Origin: Fibrobacter sp. UBA4375
GTDB lineage: Bacteria > Fibrobacterota > Fibrobacteria > Fibrobacterales > Fibrobacteraceae
Reading direction: 5' to 3'
DNA length: 64,000 nucleotides
Assembly (NCBI GenBank): GCA_002391195.1
Contig: DGRZ01000008.1
Coordinates: forward strand, 1 to 64,000
The notes beneath the pieces are model-generated. The model was not told the origin of the DNA. It saw only the letters and a list, made by a program, of their open reading frames with translations, and ran no database searches. Both the position numbers and the translations under genes were made by a program. Each line of letters begins with the position of its first letter. The first letter of the stretch is position 1. Shown in pieces: positions 1 to 8,396 of this stretch.

Positions 1-2
1 AA

Positions 3-350
3 GCCGGCCACGTGCGCGGCATGCTTGTCGACAAGTACGAGCTGGGCGAACCCGATGAAAAGGGCCGTCCGCGTCCGGTCAAGGTCGAAGGCGCAAGCTT
101 CGAAATCGAATGCGACACCGTGCTCGTTGCTATCGGTAACGGTTCTAACCCGCTTATCAGCAACACCACGCCGGAACTCTCTGTGGACAAGAAGGGTCAC
201 ATCCTTCTTGAAGATGCCGCCGCCAACAAGACCTTCATGGAGAAGGTCTACGCCGGTGGCGACATCGTGCTGGGCGCAGCCACTGTGATCCTCGCCATGG
301 GTGAGGGGCGTCGCGCTGCAGCCGGCATCAATGAGTTCTTGAAAAAATAA
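3..350 (+). CDS. gltA: Glutamate synthase (NADPH), GltA/GltD-type small subunit, C-terminal fragment
   Basis: The reading frame is already open at the first bases, so only the C-terminal 115 residues are present. They contain DTVLVAIGNGSNPLI and YAGGDIVLGAATVILAMGEG, the end of the NAD(P)-binding region and the final FAD-contacting GD motif of the pyridine nucleotide-disulfide oxidoreductase fold used by glutamate synthase small subunits. The pattern of alternating GD and AxxAxxxGRRAAxxI residues is typical of the stand-alone homotetrameric NADPH enzyme. It would pass electrons from NADPH to the glutamine-dependent synthase reaction in cytosolic ammonium assimilation. The GTG at 12 is internal, not a start. 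A close relative such as a dihydropyrimidine dehydrogenase subunit cannot be excluded from the fragment alone. Confidence 0.8.
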   Translation, partial: AGHVRGMLVDKYELGEPDEKGRPRPVKVEGASFEIECDTVLVAIGNGSNPLISNTTPELSVDKKGHILLEDAAANKTFMEKVYAGGDIVLGAATVILAMGEGRRAAAGINEFLKK

Positions 351-417
351 GCTTCGCATTACGGCGTCTCCCCATAGAGGATAACTCCACTAAGGGGCGA
401 TGCCCCAAGTGTCGTAT

Positions 418-462
418 AGCTCGCCCCCTCACGTATTACAATACGCTACGGGGGCTCGGCTC
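418..462. repeat. Large imperfect inverted repeat downstream of gltA
   Basis: The arms AGC-T-CGCCCCC and GGGGGCTCGGCT can pair outside an inner perfect stem CGTATT-AC-AATACG. It lies in the 286-base spacer between gltA and the next lipoprotein, which holds no gene. Its role is unknown. It could be an intergenic repeat copy or a transcript-end structure upstream of the T-tailed hairpin at 508. Confidence 0.4.
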
Positions 463-507
463 CTGGTCCTGCTTGCTTCTTTTTCAAGACCTGATATATT
501 ATAAGGG

Positions 508-537
508 GATGGCTTTTGTGCCATCTTCTTTTTTTTT
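508..537 (+). terminator. Rho-independent terminator after gltA
   Basis: Stem GATGGC (508-513) and GCCATC (520-525) with a 6-base loop, followed by a run of T residues broken by one C. It lies 158 bases after the gltA stop codon. Confidence 0.75.
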
Positions 538-636
538 GCAAAGAGTCTATGAAACATCAAAAATTTTAAATTCATCTAGAATCCAGAATTTGGAAAGACG
601 TTCTAATGCCTGGCTTACATTTTCTACTTTATGTTC

Positions 637-1002
637 ATGAGATTTCTTGTTAGCTTGTTACTTGTTGTGGTGATTTTCGCCGGCTGTTCCGAACGGACGG
701 ACCGCATTGAAAAGAAGCTGGAGGCCTACCTTCAGGAAGACCTGAAGTTCATGGTGGCGGAGACTATGAAGGCTGGAAGCCGGGATGCCTTGTTGGACAC
801 GCCCTATTACCGGGTCAAGGACTTTAGGTTGTTTTCTGGGGCGGAGGCTGAGATTTACTCTGCCTACGCTGAAGTGGATTATTTTATCTACAAGGACATG
901 GCGCTTCACGAGAAGCGGAAATACCGCTACGATGTGAGCGCCCGCCATTGGGACCGGTACTACAAGGTCCTGTTCTTCGGGGCAGATTCGTTGAAGAATT
1001 GA
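637..1002 (+). CDS. Small predicted lipoprotein, 121 aa
   Basis: The N-terminus MRFLVSLLLVVVIFAGC is a type II signal peptide with lipobox FAGC (Cys17), so the mature protein should be a lipid-anchored envelope protein. The rest is a compact charged domain with many Tyr and Asp residues and no family I recognise. Two ATG codons are in frame, at 631 and 637. I prefer 637 because a TACTTT box ends at 630, which would place the transcript start at or next to 637, and no Shine-Dalgarno is present for either. The gene stands alone; the spacer after it is the heptad array leading into mreB. Confidence 0.7.
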   Translation: MRFLVSLLLVVVIFAGCSERTDRIEKKLEAYLQEDLKFMVAETMKAGSRDALLDTPYYRVKDFRLFSGAEAEIYSAYAEVDYFIYKDMALHEKRKYRYDVSARHWDRYYKVLFFGADSLKN

Positions 1003-1009
1003 GTTTTGC

Positions 1010-1093
1010 GCCCCGGACCTGGCACCTTGTGCCTCGAGCCTCAAAGCGAAGTGACCCCTAGCCCCTAGATCCTAGTCCCTAACAACTAATTAC
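1010..1093. repeat. Heptanucleotide array fused to the mreB promoter
   Basis: From 8 bases after the preceding stop codon the spacer can be cut into twelve 7-mers in one phase: GCCCCGG, ACCTGGC, ACCTTGT, GCCTCGA, GCCTCAA, AGCGAAG, TGACCCC, TAGCCCC, TAGATCC, TAGTCCC, TAACAAC, TAATTAC. The next 7-mer in phase, TATATTA at 1094, is the probable mreB -10 box. Confidence 0.8.
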
Positions 1094-1100
1094 TATATTA
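1094..1100 (+). promoter_or_regulatory. Probable -10 box of the mre operon
   Basis: TATATTA directly follows TAATTAC in heptad phase, 33 bases before the mreB start. The same TAATTAC/TAATTTC-TATNTTT junction occurs before hom, the coiled-coil gene and the Na+ pump genes. Confidence 0.5.
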
Positions 1101-1132
1101 ATCAACAAAATCTTCACACAGAGGGAAATATT

Positions 1133-2155
1133 TTGTTTGGATTATTTTCTTGCGATATCGGTATAGACCTCGGAACCGCCAATACCTTGGTTCATGTTGC
1201 AGGTCAAGGAATTGTAATTAACGAACCCACCGTGATTGCTGTAGATAGCAAGAACAACAGGGTTTCGGCCATCGGCTTCGAAGCCAAGAAAATGCTCGGC
1301 CGTACTCCTGGCGAAACCCGTGCCGTGCGCCCTATGCGCGATGGCGTGATTGCGGATTTTGAACTGGTGGAAACCCTTTTGCAGACATTCATCAAGCGGG
1401 TGCAGAAATACCCCCTGTGGATGGTAAAACCTCGTGTGGTGGTCGGTGTGCCCAGCGGTATTACCGAAGTGGAAAAACGTGCCGTGATTGACGCCGCCAA
1501 GCAGGCAGGTGCCAAGGAAGTCCACCTGGTGCACGAACCCATGGCTGCTGCTGTGGGTATGGGAATCCCTGTGGAAGACCCTGTTGGTAACATGATTGTG
1601 GATATTGGCGGTGGCACTTCTGACATTGCCGTGATTGCCTTGAACGGAACGGTCTGCAACGCTTCTGTGCGCGTGGGCGGTGACGAGATGGACGAAGCCA
1701 TCGTGAGCTACCTGCGTAGGATGTACAACTTGCATGTGGGCGAAAGCACCGCTGAACAGATCAAGATACAGATTGGTTCTGCAAGCCCCCTGGAAGAAGA
1801 ACTGACCATGGAAGTTCGCGGTCACGACTTTATTGCGGGAATGCCCCGTACCATGACCATCAACAGCACGGAAATTCGTGAAGCCTTGAACGAACCTGTG
1901 ACCGCCATTATCGAAGCGGTGAAACAGGCCTTGAGCATGACGCCTGCAGAGCTTTCTGCTGACATTTACGACAAGGGCATTATTATGACCGGCGGTGGCT
2001 CCCAGCTTCGCGGCTTTGACGAACGTATCCGCAAGGAGACGGGCCTTTCTGTAAACGTTATCGACGAAGCCCTGGTGTGCGTCTGCAAGGGTGCCGCCCG
2101 CATTCTCGAAGATTTGGACAAGTATCGTCCCGTATTGATTGCCTCGTCGAACTAG
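1133..2155 (+). CDS. mreB: Rod shape-determining protein MreB
   Basis: Bacterial actin homologue that forms membrane-bound filaments and directs lateral wall synthesis with MreC, MreD, PBP2 and RodA. The protein of 340 aa is full length. The phosphate-1 loop is DIGIDLGTANTLV at residues 8-20, the phosphate-2 loop DIGGGTSDIAVI begins at residue 157, and the adenosine-side motif TGGGSQLRGFDE lies near residue 287. The start is a TTG at 1133, set by the GAGGGA ribosome site eight bases upstream and by the family N-terminus MFGLFS. First gene of the cell-shape operon, with 21 bases to mreC. Confidence 0.97.
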   Translation: MFGLFSCDIGIDLGTANTLVHVAGQGIVINEPTVIAVDSKNNRVSAIGFEAKKMLGRTPGETRAVRPMRDGVIADFELVETLLQTFIKRVQKYPLWMVKPRVVVGVPSGITEVEKRAVIDAAKQAGAKEVHLVHEPMAAAVGMGIPVEDPVGNMIVDIGGGTSDIAVIALNGTVCNASVRVGGDEMDEAIVSYLRRMYNLHVGESTAEQIKIQIGSASPLEEELTMEVRGHDFIAGMPRTMTINSTEIREALNEPVTAIIEAVKQALSMTPAELSADIYDKGIIMTGGGSQLRGFDERIRKETGLSVNVIDEALVCVCKGAARILEDLDKYRPVLIASSN

Positions 2156-2176
2156 CCCAACTGAAAACGGTCCTCG

Positions 2177-3004
2177 ATGCTTAGAGCGTTCCGCTTTATT
2201 GTCGGTTTGTTTTCGCAGAAGCATGGCATAGTCGCCTTTGCATTCTTTCTACTGCTTGGAATCTTGATGCGTCAGGCCCCGGAGGCCACGCAGAAGAGCG
2301 TCATATCGGCGGCTCTCGCCTCCGTGTTTTATCCGGCGCAGATGGTAATTTCGTCGGTAGATGAATTCCGCTCGGTGGCTCATGAAAATGAGATGCTGAA
2401 AGAGGAAAACGCAAGGCTCCGGCAAGAGACGTACTATGCCAGCGAAGCCCTGCAAGAACTTGCCCGACTGCATGCGCTGGTGCGCTTTGACGACAAGTGG
2501 GACTATCCCATTGTGACCGCACGTGTGGTGGGCCATAATCCCGGCCGTTTTTTAACGACTCTTGTCATCAACCGTGGAACGTCAAGAGGTGTCAAGGAAG
2601 ACATGCCGGTGTTTTCTATGAACGGCTTGGTCGGAAAAGTTTCCAAGGCTACCCTCACTCATTCCAGAGTGCAGCTTTTGGTGGACCCGAATCTTAAGTT
2701 GTCTGTACTGGAACGCAGGACACGAGTGGTGGGCTTCTTGGAATCTGTAGATGGACGAACCCTTTCGGCCATGATTCCGACCCACGCCGGCGTGAAAGTG
2801 GGGGATACCCTGATTACTTCTGGCCTTGGGGGAATTTTCCCGAAAGGAATCCCGGTGGGTACGGTGACCCAAATTCGCCCCTCTGACTTGGAAGTGATGC
2901 AGTTGATGGATGTTGTGCCTTTCCAGGAATTTTCTTCTTTGGAAGAGGTCTTTGTGATGGGCAAGGAACCGGAATGGGTTGTGCAGGAACTTTTAGATGA
3001 ATAG
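2177..3004 (+). CDS. mreC: Rod shape-determining protein MreC
   Basis: Periplasmic scaffold of the elongasome, 275 aa. It has one N-terminal membrane segment (about residues 18-36), a coiled coil (about 60-95, HENEMLKEENARLRQE) for dimerisation, then the two beta-barrel MreC domains including VINRGTSRGVKEDMPV and GGIFPKGIPVGTV. The last 8 bases overlap mreD, which points to translational coupling. Confidence 0.95.
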   Translation: MLRAFRFIVGLFSQKHGIVAFAFFLLLGILMRQAPEATQKSVISAALASVFYPAQMVISSVDEFRSVAHENEMLKEENARLRQETYYASEALQELARLHALVRFDDKWDYPIVTARVVGHNPGRFLTTLVINRGTSRGVKEDMPVFSMNGLVGKVSKATLTHSRVQLLVDPNLKLSVLERRTRVVGFLESVDGRTLSAMIPTHAGVKVGDTLITSGLGGIFPKGIPVGTVTQIRPSDLEVMQLMDVVPFQEFSSLEEVFVMGKEPEWVVQELLDE

Positions 3005-3488
3005 CTTGAAGTGGATAAAAGTTCTGTTGGTATTTATCGTCTGCTTTATTTTGCAGATGACGGTTGCTGAATGGATTCAGCTGTTCGGAGCAAGTCCCGA
3101 TATTGTCGTTATCATGATCGTGTCTATCGCCATCAAGTTCGGGCCTGCGGCAGGGTGTTTCTGGGGATTCTTTGCTGGATTCACCCAGGATGTCTACGGA
3201 CCTGCGGAATGGCTTGGTGCCAACACCATTTCCATGACGGTGCTCGGATTCTTGGTAGGCCAGCTAGAAGAGAGGTTCTTGACATTGAACCTGCCCATGA
3301 AACTGGGAGTGCTCGGCTTTGGATTCTTTGTGTGCGACATGGTTTATTTCTTCTTGACGGGGCTCGAAAAGGATGTGGTTACCAACCTGTTCTTTTCCAA
3401 GACCCTTCCGGAGTGTGCCTACACGCTGTTTGTTGCGGCCATCTATTTCCACTTGTCTATCGGGAAAAAGAAAAAGGTCCATGTTTAA
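2997..3488 (+). CDS. mreD: Rod shape-determining protein MreD
   Basis: Small integral membrane protein of 163 aa with about five hydrophobic helices, the partner of MreC in the elongasome. The PAEWLGANTISMTVLGFLVG region is a helix pair typical of the family. Identification rests on topology, length and position between mreC and PBP2, since MreD sequences are poorly conserved. It starts inside the end of mreC and its own last 8 bases overlap the next gene. Confidence 0.9.
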   Translation: MNSLKWIKVLLVFIVCFILQMTVAEWIQLFGASPDIVVIMIVSIAIKFGPAAGCFWGFFAGFTQDVYGPAEWLGANTISMTVLGFLVGQLEERFLTLNLPMKLGVLGFGFFVCDMVYFFLTGLEKDVVTNLFFSKTLPECAYTLFVAAIYFHLSIGKKKKVHV

Positions 3489-5322
3489 TAAGTCCGATAA
3501 CGAGAGTGTTCAGAATCGGAACTGGAACGTACTGGTCTATATGACCGCCGTATTCGTTCTGTTTGTCATTCTATTGTTTCGGCTTTATTCCTTGCAGCAT
3601 ACTCACTATGACGAAAATTTCCAGCGGTCGGAAAATAACCGCTTGCGTCGTGTGGAACTGGTGGCCGAGCGCGGTTTTATTTACGACAGGAACGGCGAGG
3701 TCCTGGTGCGTAACAGGCCTTCTTACCAGATTGCCTTGCAGGCGCTGAACCTGCCTCGGAAAAAGGCTGGTCGGGATTCTGTGTTTAACGCCTTGCTCCA
3801 TATTGTGGACAAGGACGGAAAGAGGATGTTTGATTCCCTTTCGTTGGATACGGCATTCCAGCGGACCCGCTGGATAAAGAACAGGCCTATCCGCATTCTG
3901 GAAGATGCTTCGCCGGAGCAGGTCTCCATTATAGAGGAACATTCCGAAAAACTGCCCGGCGTGGTGACCCTTATCGAGTCCAGGCGGGCCTACCCTTACG
4001 GGACACTTGCTTCCCATGTGCTGGGCTACACCAGCGAAATTTCAGAAGAACAGCTGAAGTTGCCGGAATACGAAAATTACTCCCAGGGTGACCGTATTGG
4101 CCAGAAAGGGCTGGAACAGTTTTATGACCAGGAGTTCCGCGGAACAAACGGTGTGAAGGTGGTGGAGGTGAACGCCTCCGGCCGCGAAATCAGTCAGGTG
4201 AAGGGGGTAGATAGCAAGGCTCCCATACCGGGACTCCATCTGGTATCGACTATCGATCTGAAATTGCAGAAGGTGGCAGAAGAGGCCATTCCGGATACGG
4301 CCCGAGGTGCTTTGGTTGCCATAGATCCCCGTAATGGAGAAATTCTTGCCATGGTGAGTTCGCCTAGGCTGGACCCGAATATTTTCTCTTTGAAAAAGCG
4401 CGAACGCAACAAGGGATGGGCTCAGGTGGCCCTGGATTCCCTGCGGCCCTTGACCAACCGCGCCATTTCGGGAACTTACCCGCCGGCGTCTGTGTTTAAG
4501 CTGGTGACGGCCGGAGCGGGGCTGGAGTATGGCGTGCTTTCGGAATTCAAGCATTATCCTAAATCTTGTACGGGCGGTTTCCAGTATGGAGCCCGCTACC
4601 AGAAGTGCTGGGGAAGCCATGGAAACCTGAACGTGGTGAACGCCATCCGGCTCAGCTGCGACGTGTTCTTTTACCAGGCCGGTCTCGACATTGACATGAC
4701 CCGCATTAACGAATTCGGCAGGCGTTTCGGCCTAGGAGAAAAACCCCTGGGCGTAGATATTCCCGGCGAAAAGGCGGGGTGGCTTCCGGATTCGGTTTCT
4801 TTCAACTTGCGCAACAAGCGCTTGGGTTGGCGTTGGGCCAGGGGGCTTATCCTGAACTTGTCCATTGGGCAGGGCCAGATTGTGACGCCCTTGCAGCAGG
4901 CGGTGCTTGTTGGGTCTCTTGCCACCAACAAGGGCGTTTACAGGCCGCATTTTATGAAGGAACTTCGGGATAGCGAAGGAAACGTGGTCCGAAAGTACGA
5001 ACCCGAAATTGTTCGCTCCGGAAAGATGAAGGAATCCACCCACCGTATTTTGATGGCGGCTATGGATTCTGTGGTGAACCACCCCGGAGGAACAGGTAAG
5101 CGCGGCCGCGTGCCCGATATCCGCGTAGGGGCAAAGACCGGTTCTGGCGAATGGAAGAAGGGCGAAAAGACCCACGCCTGGTATGCGGCAGTGGCCCCGC
5201 TGGACAATCCGGAAATCGCGGTAGCCGTGATTATGGAAGCTGCTGGTGGTGGTGGCGCCGTTTCGGGCCCTATTGCCCGTAAGGTGCTGATGGCCTACTT
5301 TGGGAAGGAGGACAAGAAATGA
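3481..5322 (+). CDS. mrdA: Penicillin-binding protein 2, elongasome transpeptidase
   Basis: Peptidoglycan DD-transpeptidase for lateral wall growth, 613 aa. It has a single N-terminal membrane anchor (about residues 16-36), a dimerisation/pedestal domain containing RGFIYDRNGEVLVRN, and a transpeptidase domain with SVFK (Ser337 nucleophile, Lys340), SCD (Ser392) and KTGS (Lys552). The open frame extends upstream to 3373, but ATG 3481 gives the normal short cytoplasmic tail and overlaps the mreD stop, as elsewhere in this operon. It overlaps rodA by ATGA. Confidence 0.96.
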   Translation: MFNKSDNESVQNRNWNVLVYMTAVFVLFVILLFRLYSLQHTHYDENFQRSENNRLRRVELVAERGFIYDRNGEVLVRNRPSYQIALQALNLPRKKAGRDSVFNALLHIVDKDGKRMFDSLSLDTAFQRTRWIKNRPIRILEDASPEQVSIIEEHSEKLPGVVTLIESRRAYPYGTLASHVLGYTSEISEEQLKLPEYENYSQGDRIGQKGLEQFYDQEFRGTNGVKVVEVNASGREISQVKGVDSKAPIPGLHLVSTIDLKLQKVAEEAIPDTARGALVAIDPRNGEILAMVSSPRLDPNIFSLKKRERNKGWAQVALDSLRPLTNRAISGTYPPASVFKLVTAGAGLEYGVLSEFKHYPKSCTGGFQYGARYQKCWGSHGNLNVVNAIRLSCDVFFYQAGLDIDMTRINEFGRRFGLGEKPLGVDIPGEKAGWLPDSVSFNLRNKRLGWRWARGLILNLSIGQGQIVTPLQQAVLVGSLATNKGVYRPHFMKELRDSEGNVVRKYEPEIVRSGKMKESTHRILMAAMDSVVNHPGGTGKRGRVPDIRVGAKTGSGEWKKGEKTHAWYAAVAPLDNPEIAVAVIMEAAGGGGAVSGPIARKVLMAYFGKEDKK

Positions 5323-6572
5323 GTTCCGGTCGTTTTTTGGACAAGTCCCTGAAGGTGGACTGGTTCTTTCTTTTCTTGACCCTTTGCCTGATGGTCTGCG
5401 GCGTGCTGCTGGTTTATTCCGCCACCAACAACGAGAAGGTGGTCTTTTACGAGACTTTCTGGTTTAGGCAGATTATTTACTTTGTTTGCGGTAGCGCCAT
5501 TGCGGCGGGCATTGTCTTTTTGCGTCTGGATTGGCTCAAGAGGATGGTGGTACCCATGTATGTGGCGGCATTGATTCTGCTTGTCGTGGTGCTGTTTTTT
5601 GCCGGTGACGTGGTGAAGGGCGCAGGCCGCTGGATTGACCTTGGCATATTCAAGCTGCAACCCTCGGAGTTTGCAAAGATCGCTTACCTGTTGACCATAT
5701 CCTATTGGCTCTCCAGGCATCCGGTGAGCTTGTTCAAGCTGAAGAGCTTTGTTGTGCCCATGCTTTTGTTCATTGTGCCCTTTGCCCTAGTGTTGAAACA
5801 GCCAGACCTGAGTACGGCCTTGGTGTTTATTGCGGTAACCTACGTGGGGTTCTTTTTTGCGGGACTCACTTTGACGGATATGTTCCTGTTGGCAAGTCCG
5901 CTCCTTTCGGTACTGTTCTCCCATTCCCAGACGACTATGTTTCAGGTGCTTTGGGGACTCCTGATTTGTGCTGTGGTGTTCTCCTTGGTGCGCCGTCGCT
6001 TGCCCAAGATTTTGACTGTTTTGTTTTTGGTGGTGAACATCTTTGCGGGTTATGCCAGTTCTATGGCCTGGAACATGTTGCAGCCCCACCAGCAGAAGCG
6101 GGTGAATACCTTTTTGGACCCCATGAGTGACCCCTTGGGAGATGGCTATCAGGTTTTGCAGTCCCTGACGGCCATTGGTTCAGGTGGTCTCAAGGGCAAA
6201 GGCTTCGGGCATGGCACCCAGACCAACCTGGCCTTCTTGCCCGAAGAACATACGGACTTTATCTTTAGCGTGCTGGGGGAACAGTTCGGCTTTATGGGTT
6301 GCGCCGTAATCCTTGTGCTTTATTTCTTGTTCCTCTGGCGCGCCACCTCTACCTGCAAGCTTTTCTCGGACCCCTTTATCACCCTGATTACCATGGGGGC
6401 CTCTACCATATTCCTTTTCCATATTCTTGTGAATATCGCCATGACCATAGGGCTTATGCCCGTGACGGGGCTTCCCTTGCCGTTCCTTTCTTACGGAGGT
6501 TCCTTTGCCCTTACCTGTATGGTTTTGGTCGGTGCGATTCTTTGCATGAGATTCCAGGGCCATCGCCAGTAA
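5319..6572 (+). CDS. rodA: Rod shape-determining protein RodA (SEDS glycosyltransferase)
   Basis: Multispanning SEDS peptidoglycan polymerase of 417 aa that works with PBP2. Around ten membrane segments are visible. Conserved family elements include GAGRWIDLGIFKLQPSEFAK (the periplasmic loop carrying the key residues), LKQPDLSTALVF, and near the C-terminus TGLPLPFLSYGGSF. It starts with the ATGA overlap from mrdA. The length is slightly above E. coli RodA because of extra loops in the middle. Confidence 0.96.
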   Translation: MSSGRFLDKSLKVDWFFLFLTLCLMVCGVLLVYSATNNEKVVFYETFWFRQIIYFVCGSAIAAGIVFLRLDWLKRMVVPMYVAALILLVVVLFFAGDVVKGAGRWIDLGIFKLQPSEFAKIAYLLTISYWLSRHPVSLFKLKSFVVPMLLFIVPFALVLKQPDLSTALVFIAVTYVGFFFAGLTLTDMFLLASPLLSVLFSHSQTTMFQVLWGLLICAVVFSLVRRRLPKILTVLFLVVNIFAGYASSMAWNMLQPHQQKRVNTFLDPMSDPLGDGYQVLQSLTAIGSGGLKGKGFGHGTQTNLAFLPEEHTDFIFSVLGEQFGFMGCAVILVLYFLFLWRATSTCKLFSDPFITLITMGASTIFLFHILVNIAMTIGLMPVTGLPLPFLSYGGSFALTCMVLVGAILCMRFQGHRQ

Positions 6573-6573
6573 T

Positions 6574-6580
6574 TATATTT
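6574..6580 (+). promoter_or_regulatory. TATATTT box just before glgE
   Basis: TATATTT ends 8 bases before the glgE ATG and no Shine-Dalgarno lies between. If this is a -10 box, the mRNA would begin within a few bases of the start codon. Cotranscription from the mre operon, 16 bases upstream, remains possible. Confidence 0.4.
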
Positions 6581-6588
6581 ACGGCATT

Positions 6589-8319
6589 ATGGCTACTATT
6601 CCTACCCACAAAGACAATCTGGTTATTGAAAACATTTGCCCCCAAATCGAAGGGGGGCGTTTTATGCTCAAGCGTGAGCCCGGTGATACGGTAACGCTTA
6701 CGGCGGATATTTTCCGTCACAGTCACGAGAAGTACGACGCTGCGATTTTCTACCGTCACGTGTCCAAGAAAAAATGGGAAAAGGCTCCCATGCACTTTGT
6801 GGATAACGACCAGTGGGAAGGTTCTTTTACCGTCAATAACATCGGTTACTACGAATACAAGATTTGCGCCTGGACCATTGAACCGAAGGATGTTCCTACC
6901 GAGTCCCCCGTGATGAAGCTCCGTGTGGACCCTACCTACAGCCGTGTAGGAACCTGGTACGAGATGTGGCCCAAGAGCCAGGGCACCGACCCCAAGAAGA
7001 GCGCTACCTGGAAGGACTGCGAAAAGCAACTGGACTACATTGTGAATCTCGGCTTTGATACGGTTTACCTGGTGCCGATTCACCCGATCGGTGTCACGAA
7101 CCGTAAGGGCGCAAACAACGCCTTGCACGCCAAGGTGGACAAGAAGGGCAAACCCATTGAACCGGGATGCCCCTACGCCGTGGGTAACAAGAACGGAGGC
7201 CATTACGACGTGGACCCGGAACTGGGAACCATGAAGGACTTCGAGCATTTTGCAAAGACCGCCCGTGATAAGGGACTCCGACTGGCCCTGGACATTGCCC
7301 TCAACTGCAGCCCGGACCACCCCTACGTGAAGAGCCATCCGGAATGGTTCTACCACGAACCGGACGGCAGCATCAAGTTTGCGGAAAACCCGCCCAAGAA
7401 GTACGAGGACATTTACCCCTTCGACTACTACAACGAAAACTACAAGGCCCTGTGGAAAGAAATCGAGAACATCATTCTGTTCTGGGCCGACAAGGGAATC
7501 GAAATTTTCCGTATCGACAACCCCCATACCAAGCCTTTCCCCTTCTGGGAATGGCTCATTGCCGATGTGAAGGAAAAACGCCCGGAACTGGTGTTCCTGG
7601 CCGAAGCATTCACTCGCCCGAAAATGATGCACCGTTTGGCAAAGTCCGGCTTTGACATGAGCTATACCTACTTTGCCTGGCGGTCTGCCAAATGGGAATT
7701 CGAACAGTACCTGAAGGAACTTACCCAGAGTGGTGCCAAGGAATACATGCGCGGAATATTCTTCCCCACCACTCCGGACATTTTCCCGAAATACCTGGCC
7801 TACAAGGGCCCCAACGCCTTCAAGCAGCGTTATTTCTTGGCGGCCACCCTTTCGAGCCTTACCGGTATGTACAACGGCTACGAGCTGTGCGAAAATATCC
7901 CGAGTCCTATCAAGGAAGAACTGGCCGACAGCGAGAAGTACCAGTACAAGGTTCACAACTGGAGCGGTCCGGGTATCCAGGACTTTGTCCGTCGGGTAAA
8001 CACCGCCCGTCAGGAACATGCCGCCCTGCAGGAATACGACAACCTGGAATTCCATTACGCGCAGAACGACCAGCTGATGGTTTACTCCAAGAAGACGGGT
8101 GACGACATTATCTTGTGCGTGTGCAACATGGACATGGACAACCCCCAAGAAGGCCTGGTGGAAATCAACATGTCAAAGCTTGGCATGGCCGAAGACGCTT
8201 TCTACTTCTTGAAGGACGTGATTACCGGAGACAGTTTCGTGTGGCGTGGCAGCAAGAACTTTGTGCGCCTGGACCCGGCTCGTGCTCCCGGACACATGTT
8301 CATTGTGAAGAGGATTTAG
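6589..8319 (+). CDS. glgE: GlgE-type alpha-1,4-glucan:maltose-1-phosphate maltosyltransferase
   Basis: GH13 enzyme of 576 aa that would transfer maltose from maltose-1-phosphate onto alpha-glucan. An N-terminal beta-sandwich (about residues 10-110) is followed by the TIM barrel. GlgE hallmarks are WYEMWPKSQ, LDIALNCSPDHPYV, FRIDNPHTKP with Asp310 as nucleophile, FLAEAFTRPKMM with Glu339 as acid/base, and ELCENIPSPIKEE. It is shorter than mycobacterial GlgE (about 700 aa), mainly because the extra N-terminal region is missing. No treS, pep2 or glgB lies nearby, so the donor route is not shown here. The family fits intracellular glycogen formation. Confidence 0.88.
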   Translation: MATIPTHKDNLVIENICPQIEGGRFMLKREPGDTVTLTADIFRHSHEKYDAAIFYRHVSKKKWEKAPMHFVDNDQWEGSFTVNNIGYYEYKICAWTIEPKDVPTESPVMKLRVDPTYSRVGTWYEMWPKSQGTDPKKSATWKDCEKQLDYIVNLGFDTVYLVPIHPIGVTNRKGANNALHAKVDKKGKPIEPGCPYAVGNKNGGHYDVDPELGTMKDFEHFAKTARDKGLRLALDIALNCSPDHPYVKSHPEWFYHEPDGSIKFAENPPKKYEDIYPFDYYNENYKALWKEIENIILFWADKGIEIFRIDNPHTKPFPFWEWLIADVKEKRPELVFLAEAFTRPKMMHRLAKSGFDMSYTYFAWRSAKWEFEQYLKELTQSGAKEYMRGIFFPTTPDIFPKYLAYKGPNAFKQRYFLAATLSSLTGMYNGYELCENIPSPIKEELADSEKYQYKVHNWSGPGIQDFVRRVNTARQEHAALQEYDNLEFHYAQNDQLMVYSKKTGDDIILCVCNMDMDNPQEGLVEINMSKLGMAEDAFYFLKDVITGDSFVWRGSKNFVRLDPARAPGHMFIVKRI

Positions 8320-8322
8320 GAT

Positions 8323-8396
8323 ATTTCAGATTTCGGATTTCAGAATTCGGAATTATCCAATAACTCCGGATTCAGAATTCCGAACTCCGAATTGAT
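8323..8396. repeat. Inverted pair of heptanucleotide half-arrays
   Basis: Five 7-mers (ATTTCAG, ATTTCGG, ATTTCAG, AATTCGG, AATTATC; 8323-8357), a 4-base gap, then five 7-mers of the opposite sense (AACTCCG, GATTCAG, AATTCCG, AACTCCG, AATTGAT; 8362-8396). The halves are imperfect inverted repeats and fill the spacer between two convergent genes, where they could also form a transcript-end hairpin. Confidence 0.8.

Noticed and set aside
6511..8148. 545-residue open frame on the reverse strand across glgE
   Set aside because: Shadow of the glgE codon bias; product is low-complexity Val/Gly/His with no domain.
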